Below are positions 1 to 11,260 of a DNA stretch of 64,000 nucleotides, in pieces. The stretch is from Lineus longissimus (Eukaryota > Nemertea > Pilidiophora > Heteronemertea > Lineidae). The stretch lies in the NCBI RefSeq assembly GCF_910592395.1, contig NC_088311.1, positions 10,048,501 to 10,112,500 of the forward strand, read 5' to 3'. Both the position numbers and the translations under genes were made by a program. The notes beneath the pieces were generated by a model, which saw only the letters and a program-made list of their open reading frames with translations, searched no databases and was not told the DNA's origin. Numbering within the stretch: the stretch's first letter is position 1; each line of letters starts with the position of its first letter.

Positions 1-1000
1 TTATCTAGAACACCTGCCAAAACTTTCAGTCCATCTGAGAGATTTTTAATTCAGCCGATTGTCTGACGCATCTTGTAACGTCTGCTATAGATTCAGTGTA
101 CAACAACAGCTTGTTATTACTCATGAATAAAACCTTAGCGAATGATTTCCCCCTGGACCCGAAACACGTGTTTTGAAGGTAGATTAAGCCTGTTTCTTCG
201 AGGGTTCCTACCTGACACGATCAATAGTGGGGGTACCGTACAAATCATCGCAACATAACCGTCCCATTGATTTCCCTGAAGTATAATCGACCCACGCTAA
301 CTTGATCTGATAAACTTGTTCTGTTATGCTATCGATACTTAGTGTATTTGGTTCTTCTTGGGTTGGAATGTGATTGAATACATAGTGTGTTAGTTAATCG
401 TTAGAGAGGGATACGTTAGGACACCAAGTACACACCGATCACCGCAGAACTCGTTCTAATGGAAGCAGAATGGGAATTCGGGGACTAACTCGGTCTATTA
501 GACTCGTTAATCAAGTATTGGGTAGTGGGAGGAATAGCGAATAAAAGGAGCATTAGACATTGTTAGGTACCCTTTGGTTCTTGTTAGAGAAACAGAGACA
601 TTTTGTGGTTCTTTGTAGGAGGAAGGGGGACATTTACCATCAGTGTATTTTCAGATGTATTTTCCCAACTGTTGCCTTGTATATCATTGTGATGTTTACC
701 ATCTAATCTGTTCTATTTCTAGATGATCTGATCAAAGTTAAAGTAGATGAGGAGACCATCCTTACCTTATTTTGTTTCTAGTTGGAGCTCAGATGTCCGA
801 GTATATCGAACCTAATAGCCACAATGTTCTTTTGGCTCAACTGCTTAATACCCTGCTGAAAACAGGGTTACTGGATTTTCTTTGGACTGTCCATTAAGTG
901 ATGCGGTCATCGTTGAGGCATGTAAGAAATATTGGTTTGATTTCAGGGCAGACTTGCAAGTGTTGTTCATCTCTTGATAATCGTTTATCTGTGGTACTCT
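1..1000. other. non-coding flank, nothing recognised
   Basis: AT-rich sequence with stops in all frames and no splice-bounded coding block. It is either 5' flank or, more likely, part of an intron of the kinase gene whose N-lobe exons lie to the left. No promoter or RNA gene could be supported. Confidence 0.5.
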
Positions 1001-1224
1001 TTAAAGGGACAGTAGCTAGGCAGCAGCTAGGCAGGCAAGATAGAGTTACACAAAGCCACCAATAGGGGTCTCTCACATCTCACAGTAGGTCGAAATGATT
1101 CACGCTTGTACGAGGGATATATTTAGTACTAAGTCTGACATGACCAAGGGCCCTTATTGTGTATACCAGTCACTTGATGATGGCCAAATTAGTCCCTCTC
1201 CTCCTGCCTATAGTCCCCCTTTAA
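1001..1224 (-). mobile_element. TTAA-bounded MITE, family B, copy 1
   Basis: A 224-bp unit bounded by TTAAAGGGAC on the left and GTCCCCCTTTAA on the right. Its reverse complement aligns along its whole length with the copy at 8376-8605 and with that at 39454-39666, sharing blocks such as CAAGCGTGAAT and GAGAGACCCC. TTAA ends with short inverted termini suggest a non-autonomous element of a TTAA-targeting superfamily such as piggyBac; the superfamily is inferred. Confidence 0.75.
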
Positions 1225-1950
1225 CGTTGTTGGTGCATCACCTGGTCAGACAGTCAGAAAAAAAATTGGGAGAAAATGAATCGGGAATGGGTCAAAGGCA
1301 CTTCTCGATTTTGCTAAAAGTGTGTTAGATGGTAAGTGTGGCTTGGTCCTGCATCGCAAAAAATATGGATCCATGTAGTAGATGCATGTACATCATTGTC
1401 ACCAGTATTGCATACTCCTCTTTACGGCAAGGGCAAGCGAACCGCATGATCACAAGTTCATTTTGAAATGGAATAAGATTTCACGAATTCTTTGTGGAAA
1501 TATAATAAGTGCCATTCTTGTTGTGAGAGCAAGATTGGCTTATTTTATTGAAAACGTCTCTGCAACAAAGATTATGATCATCTACTATCATAAAAAATCT
1601 GATCTCATTCATTGAAACGTATTAATCCATCACAAAAATCATCTATTTACGAAATATTAAGTGATTCGAGTTGTCACTCTTCACGCATTACCAACGTTCA
1701 TTAGATTACATCTAATGAGGTTGTTCTCACCGTTGCGTACCACACACAGTAACGGCTAATGTTTTTCTCGTGGTACGCCGACTAAACCTGGCGGCCGGGA
1801 AACTCCAACCATGCCAATACCATATTCCATTGATCCTTTATTTCTGTGGTCCTTCTGGGTTTAGCTGGCGTTTCCATGGCAACAGTACTCCAGTTTGTGG
1901 GGGAATCACCAAATGAATTGGCTCACATGGTTTTCAAAGCACATTATCGG
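1225..1950. other. non-coding, nothing recognised
   Basis: No splice-bounded frame, repeat array or RNA gene seen. The short open frames here look like chance openings. Confidence 0.5.
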
Positions 1951-2110
1951 ACTGTGTCGGAGTGGTGCAGTTGAAACAGACACTGTCTGTCACCTCTGAG
2001 GTCCTGGGTTTGATTCCCTGTCAGTCCCGGTACACTTATTTGATAGAGAGAGCGACTCTCTTCGACAGCGTAGGTTTCCTTCGGGGTGTCCGGTTTCCTC
2101 CTACTTTCAT
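1951..2110 (+). mobile_element. tRNA-derived SINE (head and central domain)
   Basis: A pol III A-box-like stretch (AGTGGTGCAGTTGA, 1961-1974) is followed about 32 bp later by a B-box-like GGGTTTGATTCCC (2006-2018), the arrangement of a tRNA-derived SINE head. At 2070-2105 is a motif built from two GGTTTCCT blocks, resembling a central domain shared by many marine-animal SINEs. The cloverleaf is degenerate, so this is not a functional tRNA gene. The 3' boundary is unclear. Confidence 0.65.
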
Positions 2111-2613
2111 TACAATCGCCCAATATCAGCTCTCAAAGCAATATTTGTTAGCACATTATCAATCTTTCGGTTCATAGTGGAGGATGGGGTTTGGCAACTG
2201 ACATTGTATTGTCCGATCTGTTCTGTCATCACGAGGCAAGATGATCGGCCTCTCGCCGGATCCGCCGTGGCTTTTCTGACCGAGGGTTTCCTTCGTTGGC
2301 AAAACATCAAAGCTTCGCTGTATGAAGAACACATCATTTGCATTAATTTATCTAACCCCATCACCCTATTTAATCTGAGCAATCTGATTGGCTGTTTCAA
2401 ACGACAGCATATGTGCAAGCATCCAAATTATTTGTTTTTCTCTAGTGCTGTTGCAAATTAAATAATCGTATCTGATGCTTTATCTTATATAATTATCTGT
2501 CAGTGTATTTGAGTCATGTACCTGCCATATCCAGGTTACAGCCTGTCTTTGGTACACAATTGGTAAATGTACCTATCAATGTAAAAAAATTCGAATGCTC
2601 TGGAGAAATATTG

Positions 2614-2849
2614 CAGGTCAACGCCGTTCGTTTATGATTCAAAATTTGTAATTGAATTCGAAAAGTTCAATTATGTAAATATGCACTGAATAAAAATGTT
2701 TCTGCATTGTTGTTGTGTAGACTGATATATGAATCCATGAATACCAAGTTTCAGCAAATGTGCATGCATACTAACTGCACTATGGTATCGTGTATACCAG
2801 CATTTCAATTTTCCTGGACCACCAGTAATTACGAACAGTGTAACCCGTG
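2614..2849 (+). mobile_element. TTAA-type MITE, family A, decayed copy
   Basis: Starts with AACGCCGTTCGTTTATGATT and ends with a decayed CGAACAGTGTAACCC. The interior (A/T-rich, 'ATGCACTGAATA', then 'CTGGACCACCAGTAATT') matches the copy at about 21505-21675. Termini are mutated and the TTAA duplications are lost. No coding capacity. Confidence 0.6.
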
Positions 2850-4205
2850 CTGAGGATTTATACAAGTCCATCAGATTGAATGACTTGTGCAAAACTCAAC
2901 CTGGCATCGGAACAAGACGTGTTTTCACCCTAATGGCCGGCCTCTGAGAGCTTGTGATAGATAGCAATTGTCACGTGCGGTGGTGTCCTCGTAAATGAGT
3001 CAAGGTATGGCTTTCCTGTGTCACAAGGATGTGCGGGACCTGTTGATTTCCTCGCCGCTCTATTAATGCACTATTTGGTGTGCAATTGAGTTGTTTGTCT
3101 TGGTTCAGCAGGATGTGGCTGAGCCGTACGTGACACTTGGAATGGATGCAAATAATTTCTGAATAATCATCTAGCAATATCTTAAGGTCATGCACTAAAA
3201 CAACTTTTCAGTCCTGTGTTGAACTGCCAAATTTTTGCGAATAATCCCTATTTGCAAAAGTTGTGAAAAAATGATTTTGTTTAGATAGAAAGAAATTTTT
3301 ATAGTTTACCCAAAAAAAACCTGGGGCATAGCCTTACCACACTGATGAAACTGTTCATTTGACAGCCTAGTTTAGGGGTAGCCCTTCAATCTGAGGCTAT
3401 ATTCACTCGAAGAAGTTGTTGGCCTTGACTTGGAGAAGTGGGGAACCCTCAATGAGGTTGCTACTGATTCTACAATGCGTTTATTGGGAGCGCCATCCTT
3501 TGATGTATTCTGTAGGTAGAGAAATACAATTTTGATTGACAGAAAAAAAGGGTGTTTTAGGTTGTAGCCGTAGCCTTGTGGTTAGTTTTACCCCCTCATC
3601 AAAACACATCTAAAAATGTTACAATACTCAGTCTCGTTGTATTTCACTAATAATAAATAACATGAAACAAGCAGCTGATCTACAAAGCCCGAAGACATCT
3701 GGCTGCTGCAGTTGGCAGTGGCATTTGGAGATCAGACTGATCCAGCTTGTTTCATCTTCTTTGAGCAGCTTTTTCGAGTATTTCTTACCATCTTTGATGA
3801 TAATGGGATCATCCTGACATCTAACCTTAGAACTTTCACGTGTTGTTTGGTATCGACTAGGCTTTTTGTAGGACGATCAGTGCCGATTATGGCTAAAGTT
3901 AATGCGGATGTCATGTCAGAGTTCCGTATGGTAGAAAATTAAAACTTCGAGAATTGGGAAAAAACAGTCTCTTCTCTTTCTTTCTTGTTGCTTGGTTGTA
4001 ATGGTTCATGTTTAAAAGTCTTCCTCTAAAATGGTACAGCCTACTTGAGGTGTAAAAGGAGGCTGAGTATAGTTAGCATTCACTTAACATTCACTCATTG
4101 AGCACCCCAGGTAGAGGTTCTCATAGTGCATCAGTCTCATGCCTAACGGTAACATGCATTATTAAGCTACCTTGAGGCAGCGATTCCATGTCCTTAACCG
4201 TCATG
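2850..4205. other. non-coding, nothing recognised
   Basis: Unique-looking AT-rich sequence. No exon with matching phase and no array. Open frames at 3712-3942 overlap on both strands without splice signals and are taken as chance. Confidence 0.5.
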
Positions 4206-4342
4206 TAGGGTAGAATGGGGTAATTGTAGCTCCCGGTTTATTTGTAGCCCCTGCATAATGTTTAATGCATGGGGATATCAATCAATATCAAAGGCAGGGG
4301 CTACAATTAAACCGGGGCTACAATTACCCCATTCCACCTTAC
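4206..4342. mobile_element. foldback MITE with about 48-bp inverted arms
   Basis: The left arm begins TAGGGTAGAATGGGGTAATT and the right arm ends AATTACCCCATTCCACCTTA. The arms stay complementary for about 48 bp (through GTAGCCCCTGC), leaving a loop of about 40 bp. Such a near-complete hairpin is typical of a foldback or Tc1/mariner-type MITE; TA at both outer edges fits a TA duplication. No coding sequence. Confidence 0.75.
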
Positions 4343-5820
4343 ATATGGGCCTAACCAATTTTGAATTGATAAACGCAATATATTTGTCAATATGATTGTT
4401 GCCAACAAAAGTGCCAATTGGAGGCAATATGTACGAATAGATGGCAAACTGTTTAGTACATACTAGGTGACACAAAAATGATTAGGCACTTTTGGTTTTG
4501 AATAAACTTCCATGATAGCAATCATACATGTAGATTAACCAAACTTCAACCTCATGAATGTGTTTGCTTCGGTCTTTTCAAATCAACCAAGACCTCCTTG
4601 ATAAACCACCCACAGACCCTTGAAATAAGGAAGGATGCATAATTGCTGTGGTCTGAGAGCTTGATTGGTGAATACAAAATTCAATGAAAAGTAATGATCC
4701 CCACTGCGACTTGTACCAGAAGTTTGGTAAATCTATGATTGATATCATGGCAGTTATTCAAAATCAAAAGTGTGTTCTCATTTTTATGTCACCTAGTACC
4801 ATCAAAATATATATAAAAGAAGGTGTCTCATTGGAGTCAATAGACATTTAAACATCTGGTGGCTTTCAAATTGTCAAATGTCGATTGCAATCGGAAATTT
4901 CAATTGGCATCCTTGAGTATTTTGAACGTGTTGGCGTAGCAATCGCATGGAGCTGTTCAAAGAATAAACACTCGATCGCTGAGGGCATCAGGTGCATTGT
5001 CAACGAGAGTGAATCAGATGGTAAAACAATTTCCACGGAAACACATCTTGAAGCGACTTTTAATTGAATGTGGAATCTTGCACCTAGATGAATGCTCTAG
5101 GGTTGTGATGTCTATCATGTTTCATTCAACAGGTTGAAGGTAATCTTTCTTTAAACATGTAAAACGGGTTCAGTTGAAGGACCAAAGGCATTATTTAGGG
5201 TATTATTATCAAGCTGTCAGCTGCTCAGTCACCCTACAGTCTACATTAGTAGTCCAATCATCAAATTGCACATAAAATGGAGAAACTCCAAATCTGACTG
5301 AATTATCAGCAATTCTGATTTTTAATCCTACAGGGAGTCATTTCTATGGAATTCCGTTTCGTACCTGAAGAACATGACTAAGATATACACAATCACACTA
5401 CCTTTGCCATGAGAGCAAAATGTCAGCCACAAGAAAAAAGGCATTAACACCTAATGGTCTTGTAAATCTACTCCAACTTACCAATAAACTGACACCCCTG
5501 TTAGTATAACAGGCACATTTGGATGTTACATGTTTGAACAGCGAACTCGGGCGCGCTTCCATTTCAAGTAATTGGTGATAATGTCACTTGCCATGCTGTG
5601 AGTGTTCAGTGGGCTTTATTAGTGCAGCAGTCTTGACTTATCTCATTGATGCGTGCTGAGCCTGCTGGTGTCGGGATGATTTGAAATAACTGTAAACCCA
5701 ATCATTTTTGCGGCCCAGTATGTTTGCAAAAACTTTCTTTTCAGGTTTTGCTGCCATTTTCATTTCAGCAAATGGATGTATTTTCTAATTGTAAGACTAT
5801 TTTGTTGAACATATTCACGC
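4343..5820. other. non-coding, nothing recognised
   Basis: No exon, array or RNA gene seen in this AT-rich stretch. Confidence 0.5.
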
Positions 5821-6060
5821 CTATGACCCACCATATTGTGAGATGACCTTGACTTATCCAGATGACCTGATACTGTGACTTGCCATATTGTGATATGACC
5901 TTCACCTCACTGGATGACATGATGATGTACCTTCCATATCATGAGATGACCTTGACCTATCTGTGCTGTTGACATGATGCTGTGACTTGCCATATAGAGA
6001 GATGACCTTGACTCATCAGGACGACATGAAGATGTGACCTGCCATTTCCTTTGACTTGCT
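5821..6060 (+). repeat. tandem repeat, about 51-56 bp x 4, with TGACCTTGA
   Basis: Four imperfect units share the order 'CCATAT.GTGAGATGACCTTGAC...GATGAC.TGAT..TGTGACTTGCCATAT'. TGACCTTGA or a one-base variant occurs at 5844, 5896, 5947 and 6003, and again as an overlapping pair at 6165-6179. Its complement TCAAGGTCA is the extended half-site of monomeric nuclear receptors (SF-1/FTZ-F1, ERR). Confidence 0.75.
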
Positions 6061-6179
6061 ATATTCCGAGTGTGTAGTAGGGTTTATTCTGTAACTTTTC
6101 TATCGGGACAATGTCAGTACGAGTTGACATGTTCTGAGTGCACGGCATTCTTTATTTATGCCTTTGACCTTGACCTTGT

Positions 6180-7019
6180 CCAGATGGCAGGATGCTAATG
6201 ACATTCATTAGTTTGCCCGGCTTCTTAGCAACCAGATTGATCGCGCTGCCAGTGACAGCCTGCCATAGCCCGTGTTGCCTGGCTATTGACAGCTGCAGTA
6301 ATGCTTGGCGCTACCAGTGTGTCCCTACGGAGCTAATGTTGACACTGTTTGTCCACAGCTTCCTGATTTGGTTCATCTACCTATAGATTGCCTTTGTTGC
6401 TTTTGATTGAATTTATTTTGTAATAATATTATCGGAGTTTTGGCGCTCAACTGGTTCACCTGGCGATTTAGCTTTCGAAAATATTGAGTGAATGTTTTGA
6501 CTGGCTATTCTTTGAGCCTGATAAATTCTCAGTACATCATATTTAGATAGCTATAGTTTTTGTGCTTTCGGTTCTCACCGAAACATGCCACGTCCGTTAG
6601 CTCTTTAGGTCGACTTGATTATATTCATGTTCCCCTGTAAGCGGCAATAAAACTAAGACTTCCAATGTGTGGCCTTGGGGAATAGAACACCACATTGATT
6701 CTTTTCAGATCCTGTGTACAAGCGACTGGAAGGCCCGCTTTCAGGCATTGGCAGAGAAGTACCCTCAAGTATCTGAGAGCAAGTGAGACAGAGTGTTTGA
6801 TTTTACCAGAAGTTCTTCTCAAACGATACCGCGCCTTTAGCAAGCTGTTCAAATATGTGTGTCCACGGACCCTAAAGGAATAAACCCTGATGGTTTGAGG
6901 TTCAAAAGTTATTAACAGCTCTCTTCAGTTTGGCTAGGTGGTGCTATTGGTGTTGATTCACGAAGAGAACATCGGCAATCTTTTCAGAAGAGGGGCCGCG
7001 CCTGAAGCAGGGCTCGCCG
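6180..7019. other. non-coding, nothing recognised
   Basis: No supported exon or repeat. A short open frame at 6695-6883 follows a TTTTCAG but does not encode kinase-like sequence, and no phase-matched partner exon could be found. Confidence 0.45.
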
Positions 7020-7495
7020 TCAGAATCATCTTTGCTTTCTTCTGTCTTTTGATCTTTCCTTCCATTGGTCGCTCAGGGTTTGGACAAAGTGTAGCCAGTT
7101 GCTAGAGGTATCGTCAGTGACCAAAGGCTTTCTTGCAGCTTCCTTCACCCCGTACTTCTTATATATGTCGAGGAATTCTCAGAATGTGTTCTTTTCAACC
7201 ACTCTTTTTATATCAGGTTAATATCTGCTACCATCTACCACTGTAATAGACTCCATCCTGGCTGATGCTATGTAATCCCTATTTAATCGTACTATCGTAG
7301 CTGGAGCTTTTATACAGTCCTGTATTAACGAATGCTGACACTGTATCATCATCCTTTCTTGCTGATCCTTTGATAAGCCGAATCTCTTCCAACCCAGTTC
7401 CAGCAAATGCACATTTTTTCCCACATTCCGCCATATCATGCTACATATTGTCATAACGCACATCTGGCTTATAAAGGAAGACTCTGCTATATCTG
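7020..7495 (-). pseudogene. decayed reading frame of unknown family
   Basis: Read on the minus strand, one frame stays open for about 155 codons apart from two stops (near 7220 and 7172) and closes near 7020. The translation looks protein-like: a segment rich in charged residues (KRFGLSKDQQERM), then EFLDIYKKYGVKEAARK and a basic end (SDQWKERSKDRRKQR). No family was recognised. It may be a remnant of a transposon protein. It lies just left of the 523-bp TIR element. A chance opening is not excluded. Confidence 0.35.
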
Positions 7496-7606
7496 CTTAG
7501 ACTTGTAGCTCAGTTATTGATTGGCTTGCTTTCTGGGGCAGATGGTTATTTCCACAAACACTGAACTGCCATGGCGAGTGTGTGTTAGCACTACAGTAGT
7601 CTGGAG

Positions 7607-8129
7607 CGGTAACCGGAAAAACGCTGACCGACCGACCTACCGACCTACCAACCCAAGTAGTTTCGTAGTTGAGTCTCAGGTCTCATAAGTCAATGTGATA
7701 TATCCAATCCACGATAGCAGGTCATGTGAAATGAAATTGTAAACAAGCGCACGTGCGCTGTTCAAATGACAACAAATGCATATTGCGCGTAGAAGTTCAT
7801 GCATTGCATCGGTCGAGACACTCGAGTAGAAAAACTACAGTGCATAGATTAGGCCCAAATCATGTTTTTATATCCACCGACCATGTAGACAAAGCATATC
7901 TTTAGAGTATCGTTATCAGTTCCTTACCGCGTGGGCTCGTTTTCCCGGTATAATTGACGGAAGATGCTGTTGTCAGACATGTCGGAATCCATCACGTCCA
8001 TTGCGCTGGGCACTACACAGATACATGTGCTATAGTAAAGCGAAAGGGATACTAACTGTATATGACGGTAGGTCGGTCGGTCGGTCGGTCGGTCGGTCGG
8101 TCGGTCGGTCGGCGTTTTTCCGGTTACCG
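7607..8129. mobile_element. 523-bp TIR element with inner tetranucleotide arrays
   Basis: Perfect 18-bp terminal inverted repeats, CGGTAACCGGAAAAACGC (7607-7624) and its complement (8112-8129). They continue inward into GACC repeats on the left and a longer GGTC array on the right (about 8068-8111). TCTGGAG directly flanks both ends (7600-7606 and 8130-8136), a target-site duplication of 7 bp (8 bp if the next C is counted). No transposase frame inside, so non-autonomous. The 7-8 bp duplication fits hAT- or Mutator-like groups, which is inference. Confidence 0.85.
8068..8111 (+). repeat. (GGTC)n microsatellite
   Basis: About eleven tandem GGTC units form the inner part of the right terminus of the 523-bp element. 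The left terminus has only a few GACC units, so the array has expanded or contracted after insertion. Confidence 0.95.
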
Positions 8130-8375
8130 TCTGGAGCAGGTTGAAACCCAGTACATTCAGCATTGTCCTTCGGATGTGGCGAAAATTACATAATCATTGG
8201 TTTACTACTTGCTTACAAAGTGAAAAACTTCTTGCTTTTTGGGGCAGAGAGTAATATTGCAAATGATCCATATATTTCCAAATATCCAAATATCCATTGC
8301 ATACCAAGTCGGTGTAATCGTGCATCAGATTTTTACCCAAACAATCATTCTCACCCACTCTGATGTGTATGTACT

Positions 8376-8605
8376 TTAAAGTGGGGCTATAGGCAGGAGC
8401 AGAGAGGCTAATTTGCCCATCTTCAAGTGATTAGTATAAACATTAAGGGCCCTTGGTCATATCAGACTCAGCCCTAAATAGCTTCCTCGGACAACTACAA
8501 GCGTGAATCATTTTGACATACTGTGAGATGTGAGAGACCCCCATTGGCAACTTCGTGTAACTTTATCTTGCCTGCCGGGCTGCTGCCTATGTTGTCCCTT
8601 TTTAA
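8376..8605 (+). mobile_element. TTAA-bounded MITE, family B, copy 2
   Basis: Begins TTAAAGTGGGGCTATAGGCA and ends TTGTCCCTTTTTAA. It aligns along its length with copies at 1001-1224 (inverted) and 39454-39666. The inverted ends GGGGCTATAGGCAG / CTGCCTATGTTGTCC are diverged but visible. Non-coding. Confidence 0.75.
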
Positions 8606-10820
8606 GTATGGCCCCTGATTAAGCAAACCCACTCTTGTTTCAATCACAGTACTTCATATTTTGATATCCAGCTTCATCCTCAATCCAGAGAAACTAAGCT
8701 TGCCTGCCCCTTGCTCATCATAGTATTCTTGTTCCAACGGTTTGCCCCAATAGCCCATCACATCCCGTACCATGACATTCAGTCCCAGTTTAACATTTGT
8801 CAAACCCAACGACATGTCGCCACGCTGAACGAGACGACAACGTGTGACATTTGATTTGAAATTTGATTATCGCGAGGGAATCGAGCGACGCTTACAGCAC
8901 TTGCGTATAATTTATCTGTGACATCGCCTCAGTTGTCTCTAATAGTATCTGTCCTTGGGCCATAGACTGTTAATGTGAGTTAACATGACAGTCACTACGC
9001 TGTGTTTGTCAGAGGTTATATTAACCATCATCTATTGCATATTGGCGTACTTCATCAACTTGATCCATTTAATACTTGCATGTTTTATGGAAATGAGTTC
9101 TTGATTGGATGGATTTGTTTCTAGTGGGACCACTTCTGAATCATTTGTTAACCCATACCGGTAATGAAGTTGATGGGCAATTTGAATCGGTTCGAAATAG
9201 TGTTGGAAGCGTTGTACACCAGTGAACCTGTGTCTTTGCTGTGTGAAGAAAAACCCTGGCAAGCACTTCCCATCTATTCAAAATGACCTTGTTGGTTGGT
9301 AAGGGACATGGCGAAAGATCATAATGCAGGTAAAATCCCTGTACTGGAATCTGGTTGGAGGGTCTAAAACCATCATTACCATTGCTAAATCTACCACGCC
9401 ACCTCTCACCAGCCTTGAAAACTAGTGATTGTCACATTTTTTTACTTACATCTTTTGGAAGGAACTTTGCAAAACATTACAGTGGTGCAACTTTTAATTT
9501 AGAAGAGCGTCCCGAGGACGAAATTGACTCACCACTGTAGACACAGCAACCAACAGATGGAATAAAAAAACATGGGAGTTGGATGGAGGAAAGTACATCG
9601 TTGGGCAGGACTGACCTCAGACCAAAGTTTAGTCTGATTTGGTTCAGCACTTGGCCACAAGAGGCCAAATTCCAATGGATGGAACTAAATTTATTCACCG
9701 TTGACTTTTCAATGCTCCCCTTTGTAGACTCTTTCTTCTTTGTCCTGAAAAGTTTTCAAAAAGTTGATGTTAAGCAGTTTACCAAGGATTTGGCTGTCGT
9801 TTCAAAGATTTTCAAAGTCTCTCGTTCCTTTGCGGTTCTTGTAAGAAGTGGTACTGGTGATGGTATGATTGTCAAGAAACGGTCAACGCAAATGTCACCG
9901 TGTCACAAGTCATCATGGACGTGACGCTTCAGGGAACCGTATTGATTATCAATCGCTTAACCATACGCTAGCTTCTTCATCGGTGGATGACTACTAGCAT
10001 CCGTTAGCGTCGACCGTAGCCATCTGCCTGTAGCGTAGCATAGCCCTTCGACATCTACGCTAGTGCATTAATCAATACATATGGATGATGGAACTGGTCT
10101 GATAGGTTAATCAATACGTTATAGAACTAATAGTAATAATTACTTCTATCACATCTATGGACAGATGCCGGTATACTCAAGATAGCTAGCCAGTCAGGGG
10201 GAAAACTTTTCATGCTATTCTGAGTATTCCAATGATGGTTTTGTCAATGGATGAATGGATTTTTATGGCCAAGTACAAAGCGGGAGTTAGGAAAATTAAT
10301 CGGGATGATTGTCGTTTGTATTCACATTGATTTCTCAGCGAGTTTTTGCACTCGATGATGTCCTGAGGCAAAGGTGTTTCCTTGCAATAAGATACGGTGA
10401 CATCGTTCGGGCATTATCATTGGTTGGGTGGGATGCCCGCCAATCGTTATCCTGCCAATCCTTCAGTGGCAATTTGACATAACATGTCGATATTTTTTAA
10501 TCGTGAAAAATGAAGTTTCGTGATATGTTTTTTAAGAGTTTATGGATTGACAACACACGCACTGTCAATATCGAGTTATTTTTATGGATGAGTTGGTTTG
10601 TTTTGTATGATCATTATTGTATGATTAAAAAATGAGTGACGCTTGACCCCACGAAACGTTTGTGGTGTAAATAATATTTTACGGTTGCTTAGCGACACCA
10701 CATCATCGTAAATCAAATTTATTTGGTTTAACGCTGCAGTGGCAAAATAACATACAATTTGGCATTTTCACTTCCATCATGTGCAAAGATTATCGGTCAG
10801 CACCATTCAGGAAACTGAAA
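8606..10820. other. non-coding, nothing recognised
   Basis: AT-rich sequence without supported exons. The 113-codon opening at 9583-9924 has no homology that I recognise and no phase-consistent splice context. Confidence 0.45.
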
Positions 10821-11254
10821 ACATAAATGTCAGATTACACAATATTTTTCATGTGAGCTGACATAAATCCCAGATTAAATAATATTTTTCATGTGAGCTG
10901 ACATGAATGCCAGATTACATAATATTTTACATATGAGGTGGCATAAATGCCAGATTACATAACATTTTTCATATGAGCTGACATAAAGGCCACATCAAAT
11001 AATACTTTTCATGTGAGCTGACATAAATCCCAGATTACATAATATTTTTCATATGAGGTGACATAAATGCCAGATTACATAACATTTTTCATATGAGCTG
11101 ACATAAAGGCCACATCAAATTATATTTTTCATGTGAACCGACATAAATGCTGGGTTACCTTCTTTTTTTCATGTGAGTTGACATAAATGCCACATTACAT
11201 TATAGTTTTCATGTGAACTGACATAAATGCAAGATTGCATTACATTTTTCACTG
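10821..11254 (+). repeat. 40-bp satellite, about 10.8 copies, 120-bp higher order
   Basis: Eleven units of almost exactly 40 bp start at 10821, 10861 and every 40 bp to 11221, with consensus ACATAAATGCCAGATTACAT followed by AATATTTTTCATGTGAGCTG. Units 3-4-5 match units 6-7-8 more closely than their neighbours (shared GAGGTG, AACATTT and AAGGCCACATC variants), so a 120-bp trimer was itself duplicated. The last units are degraded. Confidence 0.95.
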
Positions 11255-11260
11255 CAGTCA

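Noticed and set aside
1951-2035. Functional tRNA gene
   Set aside because: A- and B-box-like words are present but acceptor and anticodon stems do not pair; better explained as a SINE head.
7924-8163. Minus-strand frame with PTDRPTDRPTDR repeat
   Set aside because: Translation of the (GGTC)n array at the end of a transposon.
9583-9924. 113-codon + frame considered as an upstream kinase exon
   Set aside because: No glycine loop, VAIK or helix C residues and no matching phase.
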